From Syntrophobacteraceae bacterium (GTDB lineage Bacteria; Desulfobacterota; Syntrophobacteria; Syntrophobacterales; Syntrophobacteraceae), in the NCBI GenBank assembly GCA_031292215.1, contig JARLHO010000147.1, positions 1 through 35,704 of the forward strand: a DNA stretch of 35,704 nucleotides. The letters are read 5' to 3'. The notes beneath the pieces were generated by a model, which was given only the letters and a program-made list of their open reading frames with translations, did not search any database and had not been told where the DNA came from. Position numbers and translations under genes: made by a program. Position 1 is the first letter of the stretch, and every line of letters begins with the position of its first letter. Positions 22,926 to 31,653 of the stretch are shown here, piece after piece.

Positions 22926-24626
22926 TCAGTCTTTTCTGCCTCTTTGGAGGAGCTCTTTTGCATGCTCGCGGGCCTTCGCGGATATCGAAACGCCGCCAAG
23001 CATGCGAGCGAGTTCCTCTGTGCGTTCCGATTCGGCCAGCATGCGGATGGAGGAGTGAGTCTGGTCACCTTGCGCCTGTTTTTGGACCACGTAGTGGTGT
23101 TTGCCGTAACAGGCGATCTGGGGCAGGTGGGTGATGCAGATGACCTGGTGACGCAAAGAGAGCTTGCTCAGTTGAATGGCGACCAGTTCCGCAACCCGGC
23201 CTCCGATGCCGGCGTCAACCTCATCGAAAATAAGCGTTTCAGCTTCACCTTTTCTGCCAAGAAGGCTCTTCAGGGCGAGAAGGACCCGGGAAAGCTCACC
23301 TCCCGAGGCAACTCTTGCGAGCGGTTTTAAATCTTCTCCGGGATTTGCCGAAAGCAGAAACTCCACCCTGTCGATGCCCGTGGGAGAAAAGAGGGGCTCA
23401 CTGGCGCTTTCGCCTCCAAGGCTTGCGCAAAAGCGGGCCCGGGGCATGTCGAGATCGGCCAGATGGGAGGAGACCTCGGCGGAAAGCGTTTGGGCCGCCT
23501 CGCGCCTTTTGTGTGAAAGGGCGGTCGCCTTTTCGAGATAGCTGCTGCGCAGCGCATCGATTTTTTTTACCAGTTCCTCTTCTTGAAGACTGGATTTTTC
23601 GCCTTCGCCTGCCATGTTTCGGAGCTCACCGAGGCTTTGGAGCATCTCGTTTGCGGTTGCGCCATATTTTTTGCCGAGCTTTCCCAGAAGCGCAAGCCGT
23701 TCTTCGACCGCGGCAAGCCTTGCGGGGTCAAAAACAATCCGGTCGGCATAGAGTCGGAGCGCATGGACCAATTCCTGCAAGTTGATGCGGGCCTGGAGCA
23801 GGTATTCGCCAAGTCCGATCTGGGAGGGATCAAAGCTTTGGATGGCGCCCAGCTCTTTTTCCACTTCCGAAAACCGTTCCAAGACGGCGCCCTTTTCGGC
23901 GTAGAGGGTGTTTACGGCTTTGCGGGCCGCTTGGTTCAAAACGGCTGCGTTTTTTAAGACTTCGCGCTCCCTTTGGAGTTCGGCGTCTTCGTTGGGCAAA
24001 AGCTTTGCCGATTCGAGCTCCTGGATCTGGAGCCTCAGGTGGTCCATCCGGGCCGCCCTCTGTTGGCTTTCGCGCCTCATAAGCGCTAGTTTTTCGCGGC
24101 TTTCCCGCCAGGCATCATATACGGCGCGCACCTCGGAGCAATCGCCCTCAAGATTTGCGAAGGCGTCGAGAAGACCGAGGTGGGTCTCGGGATCGAGGAG
24201 AAACTGGTGTTCGTGCTGTCCGGAGATGGAGATAAGAAGAGGGGAAAGCTGCTGGAGTTGCTGAACGGAGGAGGCCTGGTCGTTTATAAACACCCTGTTC
24301 CTGCCGCTTCTGGCGATGCTCCTGCGAATGACCAGTTCCCCGCCGCAGTCAATCCCCCACTCTTCGAGAAGCCTGGCGCAAAGGTAGCCTTGGGGCAGTT
24401 GCATGACCGCTTCGACGCCGGCTTCGGGGGCGCCCGTTCGGATCATCTCGGTGGAGGCGCGCGCGCCGAGGATCAGGTTGACGGCGCCAACCAGAATGGA
24501 TTTCCCCGCCCCGGTCTCGCCCGAGAGGACATTAAATCCCGGGTGGAAAGCTATTTCGAGGTCGCGGATTATGGCGTAATTATGGATGGCCAGACTAGTC
24601 AGCAATCGAAGCTTTTCCTTTCTCAT
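22926..24626 (-). CDS. recN: DNA repair protein RecN
   Basis: SMC-like ATPase that acts in double-strand break repair. The 566 residues have the typical layout: Walker A GETGAGKS at 36-43, a long coiled-coil middle interrupted near residue 280, the ABC signature VASGGELSRVLLALK, Walker B TLIFDEVDAGIGG, and a C-terminal ITHLPQIACYGKHHYVV. ATG 24626 lacks a good ribosome binding site. A TTG at 24605 has AAGGAA about 9 bases upstream and would start right at the family's usual N-terminus (LTSLAIHNYAII), so either is possible. It lies 264 bases upstream of the histidine kinase on the same strand. Confidence 0.93.
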   Translation of the reverse strand: MRKEKLRLLTSLAIHNYAIIRDLEIAFHPGFNVLSGETGAGKSILVGAVNLILGARASTEMIRTGAPEAGVEAVMQLPQGYLCARLLEEWGIDCGGELVIRRSIARSGRNRVFINDQASSVQQLQQLSPLLISISGQHEHQFLLDPETHLGLLDAFANLEGDCSEVRAVYDAWRESREKLALMRRESQQRAARMDHLRLQIQELESAKLLPNEDAELQREREVLKNAAVLNQAARKAVNTLYAEKGAVLERFSEVEKELGAIQSFDPSQIGLGEYLLQARINLQELVHALRLYADRIVFDPARLAAVEERLALLGKLGKKYGATANEMLQSLGELRNMAGEGEKSSLQEEELVKKIDALRSSYLEKATALSHKRREAAQTLSAEVSSHLADLDMPRARFCASLGGESASEPLFSPTGIDRVEFLLSANPGEDLKPLARVASGGELSRVLLALKSLLGRKGEAETLIFDEVDAGIGGRVAELVAIQLSKLSLRHQVICITHLPQIACYGKHHYVVQKQAQGDQTHSSIRMLAESERTEELARMLGGVSISAKAREHAKELLQRGRKD

Positions 24627-24703
24627 CGAGCATTTTGCCTACGTCCCGGATCTTAGCAGCAAATCGGCAAAAGTGAAAATGAGAAAGAAGTAAAGTGAAA
24701 AGG

Positions 24704-24724
24704 AGCGGGGAGCGGGGAGCGGGG
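24704..24724 (+). repeat. 7-bp tandem repeat (AGCGGGG x3)
   Basis: Three perfect units in a purine-rich stretch upstream of recN. Confidence 0.7.
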
Positions 24725-25155
24725 AGAACCTCTGCCCAAACCTGATTTGGGTGTTCCGAGGTAACAGGAAGGGGGATTCAGACATGCCCTTCTCTTTGCG
24801 GTCTCTACCGGCGCTGCGGTAAATTTGTTCCAAAAAAAGAAATCTACTTCAGCGCCCGGTCGTGGACGGAACATGGAGAGGGCGCGGAGAAAACTTACCG
24901 ACCGAACAAAAAAAATTGAAGTAATGCGAGTTTTTCTGCACTTGCGCGCAAATTTGCCGACATTCCGATTTCTTGTTGTCGCTTTACTTTTGTCCGGCGG
25001 CTTGTGAGAAGGAGAAGACTGAGACCGCCGAGACCATCGCCTGTGAACGGGCGATCAGAATAAGCCCCCTAACCGTCGAACCTCACAGCAGATTATTTCT
25101 AGAACAGAATACCTGCTATCTCCCCGGAGGCAGGACCGTTTTTTTTAGAAATTTC

Positions 25156-25183
25156 TTGACGGGCATCTTCTCCGTGATAGAAC
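25156..25183 (+). promoter_or_regulatory. possible sigma-70 promoter for the acyl-CoA synthetase
   Basis: TTGACG (25156-25161) and TAGAAC (25178-25183) are separated by 16 bases, about 80 bases before the start codon. The -35 is good and the -10 is weak. Confidence 0.3.
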
Positions 25184-25264
25184 CGGACGGAGGATCAGAG
25201 GGAACTGCGGCGATGTGCCGCAATTTTGACCATATCGTAACGTTAACCGGCACAGGAGGGTTTT

Positions 25265-27037
25265 ATGAGCCTAGAGAGCATTTACAGGGATCTGATGAGC
25301 GTAAGCGTCATGGAAGATGACGAGAAGAAGGCTGCCGCATCCGAGGCCGTTTTCACAAAGCTCAACCGGATGGCCATACCTTCCAGTTTCAACTGGGCTT
25401 CTGAAATTCTCGAAGGGATTCACGTCAAGGAGCGAGGAGATCGGGCGGCGCTTTTATGGGTGGATCTCAATACAGGTCTGGAGCGTCGCTACACCTACAA
25501 GGAACTGGCCGAGGAGTCCAACCGGTGCCTCAATTTCCTGCGGGCTAACGGAGTGGCCAAGGGTGAGAGCATGTACATGATGGCCCCTTCTGTCCCGGAG
25601 ACCTGGTTTTCAAACATTGCGACCATCAAGGGCGGGCTGGTGGCGGTGCCCACGGCCGACACCATGACGGTCAGGGAGCTCGAATACCGCTTTGAGAGCT
25701 ACCCCCCGCAGGCTATCCTTGCGGATGTCAATTCGGCCAAACTGATCGATGAGGCGTTAAAGAACATCGGGGTTACCCCCAAGGTCAAAATCGTACTCGG
25801 TGAAGCCCAAGGGTGGAAGAGCTATGATGAGATCAGCAAAGAAAAAGCCACGGCCGAGCCGGCCGACACCAAGAGCAGCGACATCATCCTTTGCTTTTTT
25901 ACCTCGGGCACAACGGGACTGGCGAAGCGGGTAGCCCATACGGCGGCCTCCTACCCGATCGGTCATCTCTCAACGGCAAACATCATCGGGGTGAGGCCCG
26001 GGGATCTTCACAACAATTTGAGCCAGCCCGGGTGGGCCAAATGGGCGTGGAGCTGTCTTTTCTCCCCCCTTAACATGGGTGCGACATCCACCGGGTTCTA
26101 CTATGGCGCCAAGTTCGACACCGGTAAGTACCTGGGGGCGATAGCCAGGTACAAGGTAAATGTTTTCTGCGCTCCTCCCACCGCCTGGAGAGCGTTCATG
26201 CTGGTCGATCTCGAAAAGTTGGATTTCGGATCTCTCAGGGAGTCCTTGAGCGCCGGTGAGCCGCTCAACCCCGAGATAATCCAGAAGTGGAAAAAATCCA
26301 CGGGGACCGAGATCAGGGATTTCTACGGACAAACCGAATCCACGGCAATGATAGGAAACCCCCCGTGGTACAAGGGAAAAGTCATCCCGGGCTCTTTCGG
26401 ACGCCCTGCTTTTCTCTATGACATCGGGCTTGCCGACGACCAGGGAAACGAAATCACCAAGGCCGACGAGGTCGGACACATCGTTGTAAAACTCGACAAG
26501 TGGCGCGCGCTGGGGCTGTTCGACCGGTATGTGGGCGATGAGGAAAAGATGAAGTCGGTTTTTGTGGACAATTTCTACTATACCGGCGACAGGGCCTCTT
26601 TCGACGAAAAAGGGTATTGGTGGTTTGTGGGCCGTGCCGACGACGTGATAAAGTCTTCGGATTACCGCGTGGGTCCATTTGAGGTGGAAAGCGCTCTCAT
26701 CGAGCACCATGCGATTGTGGAGGCGGCAGTCGTTGGCAGTCCGGACCCGCAGAGGTGGCAGTTGGTAAAAGGCTTCATGGTGTTAAGACCAGGGGTAGAA
26801 CCTTCCCGTGAACTGGCTTTGGAAGTATTTCAACATTGCATGGAAGTGCTTGCCAAGTTCAAGATTCCGCGCATTCTCGAATTTGTGCCGGAGCTTCCCA
26901 AAACGATCAGCGGCAAGATCAGGCGAGTCCAACTAAGGGATTCCGAGCAGGCAAGGAAAGAGAAGCAGGAAAAAGGGCCGCAGGAATACTTCTACCAGGA
27001 TTTCCCGGAACTTAAGTCATCGGCAAAGAAGAGTTGA
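25265..27037 (+). CDS. AMP-forming acyl-CoA synthetase (medium-chain/ACSM type)
   Basis: Activates a carboxylic acid to its CoA thioester via an acyl-adenylate in the cytoplasm. The 590 residues belong to the ANL superfamily. Visible are the phosphate-binding loop FFTSGTTGLAKRVAHT (around 213), the ACSM-like stretch NLSQPGWAKWAWSCLFSPLN, A5 DFYGQTES, A7/A8 YYTGDRASFDEKGYWWFVGRADDVIKSSDYRVGP in two parts, and catalytic Lys551 in KTISGKIRR. ATG 25265 has a GGAGGG site about 5 bases upstream. The substrate is not certain; straight-chain, branched or aromatic acids, or acetate, are all possible. In syntrophic relatives such enzymes can also run towards ATP formation, but nothing here shows that. 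It is a single gene ended by a strong terminator. Confidence 0.9.
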   Translation: MSLESIYRDLMSVSVMEDDEKKAAASEAVFTKLNRMAIPSSFNWASEILEGIHVKERGDRAALLWVDLNTGLERRYTYKELAEESNRCLNFLRANGVAKGESMYMMAPSVPETWFSNIATIKGGLVAVPTADTMTVRELEYRFESYPPQAILADVNSAKLIDEALKNIGVTPKVKIVLGEAQGWKSYDEISKEKATAEPADTKSSDIILCFFTSGTTGLAKRVAHTAASYPIGHLSTANIIGVRPGDLHNNLSQPGWAKWAWSCLFSPLNMGATSTGFYYGAKFDTGKYLGAIARYKVNVFCAPPTAWRAFMLVDLEKLDFGSLRESLSAGEPLNPEIIQKWKKSTGTEIRDFYGQTESTAMIGNPPWYKGKVIPGSFGRPAFLYDIGLADDQGNEITKADEVGHIVVKLDKWRALGLFDRYVGDEEKMKSVFVDNFYYTGDRASFDEKGYWWFVGRADDVIKSSDYRVGPFEVESALIEHHAIVEAAVVGSPDPQRWQLVKGFMVLRPGVEPSRELALEVFQHCMEVLAKFKIPRILEFVPELPKTISGKIRRVQLRDSEQARKEKQEKGPQEYFYQDFPELKSSAKKS

Positions 27038-27045
27038 GCTGTTAG

Positions 27046-27081
27046 CCGACCGGTTAACCGATTTGTTAACCGATCGGTCGG
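27046..27081. other. near-perfect inverted repeat before the terminator
   Basis: CCGACCGGTTAAC (27046-27058) pairs with GTTAACCGATCGGTCGG (27065-27081), with a short bulge. There is no T tail, so it is not an ordinary terminator. It lies between the synthetase stop and the intrinsic terminator. Confidence 0.5.
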
Positions 27082-27092
27082 ACCGAGGCTTT

Positions 27093-27144
27093 AGCGGGCC
27101 GCTTATCCTCGTCACGCGAGGGTAGGCGGCCCGCTTTGTTTTAG
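27093..27144 (+). terminator. intrinsic terminator after the acyl-CoA synthetase
   Basis: AGCGGGCCGC (27093-27102) pairs perfectly with GCGGCCCGCT (27126-27135). An inner CCTCG/CGAGG stem lies in the loop, and TTTGTTTT follows. It ends the + strand transcript and faces the minus-strand DUF6600 gene. Confidence 0.85.
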
Positions 27145-27172
27145 GGGCAGTCATTCCCTGAGCTTGTGAGCG

Positions 27173-29386
27173 CTATCGTTCAGGGTGGTGTCCTTTGTCC
27201 TGTTGCCCGGGATGCTTGGCCGCGGGCGGATGGGGTGCGGGGGCCGGCCGAGGAGGCGCGGGATGCTGCATGGCGGGCGGATGCGCCGCAGGCCTTTGGG
27301 GCGCGTTATGCATAGCGGGCGGACGCGCTCCCGGGGGTGGAGAAGCAGGACGCGCGGGCGGGTGCTCCGCAGGCCTTTGGGGCGCGTGATGCTGCAAGGC
27401 GGGCGGATGCGTTGCCGGCCTTTGGGGTGCGTTATGCATGGCGGGCGGACGCGCTCCCGGAGGTGGAGAAGCAGGACGTGCGGGCGGGTGCTCCGCAGGC
27501 CTTTGAGGCCCGTGATGCTGCACGGCGGGCGGATGCGTTACAGGCCTTTGGGGCGCGTTATGCATAGCGGGCGGACGCACTCCCGGAGGTGGAAGCGAGG
27601 GGGGCGCCGCAGGCGGATGTCCGGGGGGCTTTGGAAACGCCGGAGGCGCCGGTGGGTGCATTCCTGGCGGTGGGGGCGAAGGACGCGCGCCGGGAGGATG
27701 CTTTACTCCCGGAGTCGGCTGCGTAACACCATGCACCGGCGGAGCGACTGGACGAACAGGCGCCTTGGCTGCTTCCGGCCGGGCGGCGGCAGAATTCTTC
27801 GCAGGTTTGGTGTTCGTTTTCATCGGCAGAGTTTTAAACTTTACACGGTTTTCAGGAGCTTTGGCCTGGTTGGGGGGAACCAGCTTGCTCGTGAGCTTTG
27901 CCGGTGGTTGGACCGCGCCTTTAGACATGGCTTTTGCCGGCTTGGCTGAGGCCGCAGCCCGCCTGAGCGCGGGGGCGGTCAAGTTTTTGGCCGCCGCGGA
28001 GGCGGCCTGGTTATTGTGGACGATTCTTTTGTCCACGGCGACATAGGGTATTGCGGCCGGGGTTTTGTTTACAAAATTGTACCTGGCGTTTGTCTGGTTG
28101 TAATTTCTAAATACGGTGTTTACCACGGGCGCCGCGCGATAGTTGTTTATTATTGTCGTTCTATTGATGTTCGTAACTCTTACGGAGCTATAGTTATTTA
28201 CGGAATAGAAGTCCCTGTGGGGCACGATTACCGCAGAGGAAGCAAAGGCCAGACGGTCTATTGCGATGGAAGCCGCGCCTGCGGCGCCCACCATGACAGA
28301 GGCCGGTCCCCAGTGGCGATGGGAATAATAGGGCTCGTCCGGGGCCAGCGGGATCCAGCCAACGTCCCGGTTGGCGCCTATCCAGGCGACTCTTCCCGGA
28401 TACCAGCCAAAGGCCAGGGTCGGGCCGGAGGCGGCTTCGCCTATCGGGGCCGGAGGCGCCCAGTACCAGCCCCCGTCGATATGGAGCCAGTTGCCATAGT
28501 GGCACGTAACGTAGCCGAACGATTCTTCCGGCACCCAGACCTGATCGCCGTAATAATCGGTCCATCTGCCGACCGTAAAGGGCTGCCAGGTGGCCGAAAC
28601 TCCAGTGGGCCGCCAGAATTTATGGTATTCTCCCTGATAGAGGACCCGCTCCCATCTTCCGGACCGGTCCAGATCCCGGGCATCGTAGTCGAGTTGAGGC
28701 GGAAGGCGCCTAAAGGATTCGCCGTTTCTTTCCTCCTCGATCCTTTTGTTCAGCATGGAATCACGCTCGGCGTTCCAGCCGTCCCAGGCGGCATCAACGG
28801 CGCTTTCGCCACTTGAGACCTGACTGGCGTCGGCAATTATCGAAGGGCCGCCGGGGGTGAGTTCATAGGAGGAATTGTCGCTCTGCTGAATGTAGTCGAC
28901 CCTGCCGTTCAGATCGATGACTTGCACCGAATGGTCGCCGACATAGAGATCGAAAATGGAATTGGGCTGAGCCAGGACATAACCAAAGGGGGTGGTGACT
29001 TTTAGTATCCCGTTGGGATTTCTGTTGTAAAATCGGGCCATTCCGGACGCCAAATCGATTTGCGAGGCGTCTTGCTCCAACGCGATCAGTTGGATTTGGG
29101 TGGCGGAATCGATCCTTGCCAGAAGGCCATTGGGAAAGATGAATTCAGCTTTGGCGGAATCTCCTGAATACAGGGCGTCATTTAACCCGAAGGGAGAATC
29201 CTGCCTGACAAGGACCCAGTTCTTAATCTCCGGAACATATCTAAGCAATTGTCCATCGATAAAGGAGATGCGTCCGACAACAACAGGCCCCTGCCGGGCT
29301 GCCGCGCGGGACACAGGCAGCAATGCCACGGAGGCGGCAAAGACGATAAGGGCAAGCCCCCAACCTTTGGTTAGGTGTTTCATCAT
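27173..29386 (-). CDS. secreted FecR/DUF6600 protein with Pro/His-rich repeats
   Basis: A 737-residue exported protein of unknown function. It has an N-terminal signal peptide (basic start, LALIVFAASVALLPVSRA). A FecR-like beta domain follows at about 35-200, with GRISFIDGQLLRY and FPNGLLARIDSATQI. A DUF6600-type central region rich in Trp and Tyr spans about 230-400 (WRPTGVSATWQPFTVGRW, YGNWLHIDGGWYWAPP). An Ala/Lys-rich linker leads to a C-terminal tail of Pro, His and Ala containing 42-residue repeats. I chose ATG 29386 (ATGATG) because AAGGAG lies 5 bases upstream; the frame continues back through a hairpin repeat. Similar proteins are thought to be periplasmic or surface proteins. The His-rich tail could bind metal or cell-wall polymers, which is inference. 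Confidence 0.8.
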   Translation of the reverse strand: MMKHLTKGWGLALIVFAASVALLPVSRAAARQGPVVVGRISFIDGQLLRYVPEIKNWVLVRQDSPFGLNDALYSGDSAKAEFIFPNGLLARIDSATQIQLIALEQDASQIDLASGMARFYNRNPNGILKVTTPFGYVLAQPNSIFDLYVGDHSVQVIDLNGRVDYIQQSDNSSYELTPGGPSIIADASQVSSGESAVDAAWDGWNAERDSMLNKRIEEERNGESFRRLPPQLDYDARDLDRSGRWERVLYQGEYHKFWRPTGVSATWQPFTVGRWTDYYGDQVWVPEESFGYVTCHYGNWLHIDGGWYWAPPAPIGEAASGPTLAFGWYPGRVAWIGANRDVGWIPLAPDEPYYSHRHWGPASVMVGAAGAASIAIDRLAFASSAVIVPHRDFYSVNNYSSVRVTNINRTTIINNYRAAPVVNTVFRNYNQTNARYNFVNKTPAAIPYVAVDKRIVHNNQAASAAAKNLTAPALRRAAASAKPAKAMSKGAVQPPAKLTSKLVPPNQAKAPENRVKFKTLPMKTNTKPAKNSAAARPEAAKAPVRPVAPPVHGVTQPTPGVKHPPGARPSPPPPGMHPPAPPAFPKPPGHPPAAPPSLPPPGVRPPAMHNAPQRPVTHPPAVQHHGPQRPAEHPPARPASPPPGARPPAMHNAPQRPATHPPALQHHAPQRPAEHPPARPASPPPGARPPAMHNAPQRPAAHPPAMQHPAPPRPAPAPHPPAAKHPGQQDKGHHPER
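27262..27600 (-). repeat. 126-bp tandem repeat within the DUF6600 gene
   Basis: The marker GATGCTGC recurs at 27262, 27388 and 27514, exactly 126 bases apart, so there are two full units and most of a third. Each unit encodes 42 residues including RPPAMHNAPQRP and HPPARPASPPPGA. The repeats are nearly identical at DNA level, which points to recent amplification. Confidence 0.85.
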
Positions 29387-29407
29387 ATCTTCTCCTTTTG
29401 AATGGCC

Positions 29408-29487
29408 AAATCCCCCCAACCCCCCTCTGCAAAAAAGGGGGCGATCGTTTACGAACCCGCCTTTGCGAAAGGGGGGGGCGCGATCGT
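29408..29487 (+). repeat. C-run/G-run hairpin repeat, copy C, double hairpin
   Basis: AAATCCCCCCAAC at the left end, as in copies A and B, then a C-run/A-run/G-run hairpin ending GCGATCG, then a second hairpin (CCGCCTTTGCGAAAGG...) ending CGCGATCG. It lies just upstream of the DUF6600 gene start. Confidence 0.75.
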
Positions 29488-29880
29488 TCACGCAGCGGCG
29501 AAATTCCGCCTCATGCGGCCGCGGACGGCGCATTGCCCGCTACCGAGTTTTCCTTGCCAAGACCCAAGCGGGCTGTAGGTTCTCGACATCTCCACATTTC
29601 GACATGATAAAGCTAAGGACAATTGAACGATTTCCCACAGCCGGGATATTATATTATCAATTAGGGTTTGATGCGAGAAATTATCCGGGAAAAATTCCGT
29701 CAAAATAGAGGTTGCGAAGGTGTGGAAGGGGATTGGGCGGCTGAGCGTACGGTACCCTTAGGGCGCTGGAATTTTCAGGGTTTTCCGGTCGAACAAAGCC
29801 GGAATGGGCTAGGCCTCCGGCGCCGGTCGAACAGTTGCGCGACCGGCAGCCTCGGAGGCTTGGCACATAACTTGCGGTTA
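29488..29880. other. intergenic region with nested inverted repeats
   Basis: About 390 bp between the DUF6600 gene and the Gcw_chp gene, with no convincing gene. A strong nested hairpin lies at 29813-29859: GCCTCCG with CGGAGGC outside, GCCGGTCG with CGACCGGC inside. A smaller one, TTCCGG...CCGGAA, lies at 29783-29804. The hairpins lie just past the stop of the minus-strand barrel gene and could protect or end its mRNA, but no T tract follows on that strand. Confidence 0.5.
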
Positions 29881-30774
29881 TTAGAACGTAGCGGTCAGAT
29901 TTATGCCGCCGTAAAAGTGAGTGGACCTTTGATCCATCGAATTGGCTTGCAGGTAGTCTGAGGCTTTGCTCGTAAGCGGCAGCCAGAGACCGACCTTGGG
30001 AGAAACCGACAAATACTTGTTGATCGGGAAGGTCACAGAGGCGTTCAAAAAGCACGTATCGAAACCCGAGAAACTCCCGGTAGGGGGGGGGGTCCCGAAA
30101 GGTGTCACTTTCAGTGTATTGATGTCTTGATTTAGAATAAGGTATCCGAAGCTTGTTCCCAGGTTGAGAGTGGTTCCCTTGCACCAACAATCCAGCATGG
30201 GCAATGGAATGGCCTTGCTGAGGTCGAGTTCGAAATACTCATCGGCTGAGTGCATAACTTCGCCGTAAGTCGTAAATGCGGCCGAGAACCATGGGAAGTT
30301 GTAGCTTACGCCGCCGTAAACTTCGTCTTCGTCATTGCTGTTAGGACCATACGCATTCGGATATTGGAGGCCGTAGTACACGTTTCCGATCAGCACCGAG
30401 AAATCTTTGCACAATTCTTTGGTATAGGAAACGGTAAAGTCTGTCTCACTCCATTTCGAGTTGCCCTCTGCCCCGTTTTGCAGGGGAATATAACTGTTGA
30501 CGCTATGCCGGGAGGCGTCGAAATTGCCCCAGACATTCGCGGAAAAGCCGTTCCAGGTGGCCGTGAAAGAAGGTTGGATGACGCAGCCGGTCGAACTGTT
30601 GGCGACACCGCGGAATATGTACTGGCTAAGAATGTCGGTGGAGAAGGCGCCGGTTGGCGCATTGGAGTCATCGGCGCGCGCGGCCGTTAAAGGAAACGAA
30701 ACATTGACGCACAGAAACAGAAACGGTAGCATAAACAGAGATAGACGCTTTTTTGTGAATCGAAGAGAGTTCAT
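29881..30774 (-). CDS. Gcw_chp (TorF-family) outer-membrane barrel protein
   Basis: A 297-residue protein with a signal peptide (KKRLSLFMLPFLFLCVNVSF, cleavage near ARA-DD) followed by amphipathic beta strands. The mature start, GAFSTDILSQYIFRGVANSS, is the hallmark of the Gcw_chp family (putative porins, TIGR02001-like). The chain ends in Phe, as expected for outer-membrane barrels. ATG 30774 has GAAAGGGG upstream. The substrate is unknown. It contains four Cys (in LCKDF, LDCWC and FDTCF), more than most outer-membrane barrels have. Confidence 0.8.
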   Translation of the reverse strand: MNSLRFTKKRLSLFMLPFLFLCVNVSFPLTAARADDSNAPTGAFSTDILSQYIFRGVANSSTGCVIQPSFTATWNGFSANVWGNFDASRHSVNSYIPLQNGAEGNSKWSETDFTVSYTKELCKDFSVLIGNVYYGLQYPNAYGPNSNDEDEVYGGVSYNFPWFSAAFTTYGEVMHSADEYFELDLSKAIPLPMLDCWCKGTTLNLGTSFGYLILNQDINTLKVTPFGTPPPTGSFSGFDTCFLNASVTFPINKYLSVSPKVGLWLPLTSKASDYLQANSMDQRSTHFYGGINLTATF

Positions 30775-31194
30775 TGGTTTGCCCCTTTCATGATGTAAAC
30801 GTAAAATACTCGACCAATCTTTTTTTTGCCGTGCCGCCAGGGCGAAGAGTCCCCCTCACTCGAAAACCCCTTGCAGCCATCCATGGGAACTTATCGTTAC
30901 ATAGAGATTTCCCTTCGGCAGTTGAGGAGATTATATGAGCAGATTTCAGGCCACGCGGGCCAGACGGGAGAAAAATCTTAAAAAAGTTTTTCTATTGGAT
31001 GGTTAAAGTGCTGAAATAATGGCTTTTGCTGCAAGAAGATTGCGGCTTGCGGGCCGTTTGTGTTTATATGGCACAGGGAAAGAGCGTGTGTCATACCGGT
31101 ACGAAAATGTGCCATGCCGGGTAAATGAGGCAAATTTGTAACAAGTCTTTACGAAAAACGTCATGAATACTATCTGCTGCCTGGAGGAATACAA
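30775..31194. other. divergent intergenic region, barrel gene / DUF1828 gene
   Basis: About 420 bp without a gene. ATGGCACA (31068-31075) and TGTGCCAT (31108-31115) form a perfect 8-bp dyad around ATACCGGTAC, which itself contains the palindrome ACCGGT. It lies 80-130 bases before the DUF1828 start and could be an operator. No promoter consensus is convincing. Confidence 0.35.
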
Positions 31195-31617
31195 ATGGAC
31201 GAAAATGAAATATTGGAGGCATTGGCCGAGGATTTCTTTCAGGGTTGGGACGTTGCGCCCACGGGGGGAGGGTTTTTGATCACCACCGACTGGGTTTTTC
31301 CAAACAATGAACGCATCGAGATTCACGTTCGAAGGGTCGGCGAAAGAGACGATCTTTTCATCGTTACAGATGGAGGGGAACTGGTGAATTTTCTTTTCGC
31401 GGAGGGCGTCGATATAACTCGGGACAGTGAGAGTAGCGCCGTTCTGGAAGGAATAGCGCAAAACAGGTCTTTAAAGATAGCCGAGCACCAGATGGTCAAG
31501 GGCGCAGCCGAAGAAGAGATCGCCGGAGCGGTGCGCGTGGTGCTCGAAGCCGTGAAGGAGGTCTCTTTCGCTTTGTGGCACAGGATAAAGTCCAAACCCG
31601 GAACGCCGGTTCACTGA
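31195..31617 (+). CDS. DUF1828-domain protein
   Basis: A 140-residue protein. The N-terminal 90 residues fit DUF1828: TPTGGGFLITTDWVFPNNERIEIHV-like strands followed by LFIVTDGGELVNFLF and a D-x-T-R motif. The C-terminal 45 residues are helical. DUF1828 has no settled function and often occurs in accessory or mobile regions. ATG 31195 has GGAGG about 7 bases upstream. It converges with the 4Fe-4S protein gene 36 bases downstream. Confidence 0.65.
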   Translation: MDENEILEALAEDFFQGWDVAPTGGGFLITTDWVFPNNERIEIHVRRVGERDDLFIVTDGGELVNFLFAEGVDITRDSESSAVLEGIAQNRSLKIAEHQMVKGAAEEEIAGAVRVVLEAVKEVSFALWHRIKSKPGTPVH

Positions 31618-31653
31618 GAAAAAACGGCGACAGGAGGAACCGGCAATCGAAGG

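Larger units (their letters stand above)
24627..25264. other. divergent intergenic region, recN / acyl-CoA synthetase
   Basis: About 640 bp between divergent genes. It contains a 7-bp tandem repeat (24704-24724) and a weak + strand promoter candidate near 25156. The ORF 24973-25320 overlaps the synthetase start out of frame and has no domain, so I do not call it. No RNA structure was recognised. Confidence 0.4.

Noticed and set aside
24973-25320. 115-aa + strand ORF upstream of the acyl-CoA synthetase
   Set aside because: Runs into the synthetase gene in another frame, with no domain or ribosome binding site.
27185-27949. Long + strand ORF (254 aa) opposite the DUF6600 gene, rich in Arg and Gly
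   Set aside because: It is the antisense of the GC-rich proline repeats. Its sequence is low-complexity, and the minus-strand frame has a signal peptide, recognisable domains and a good ribosome binding site.
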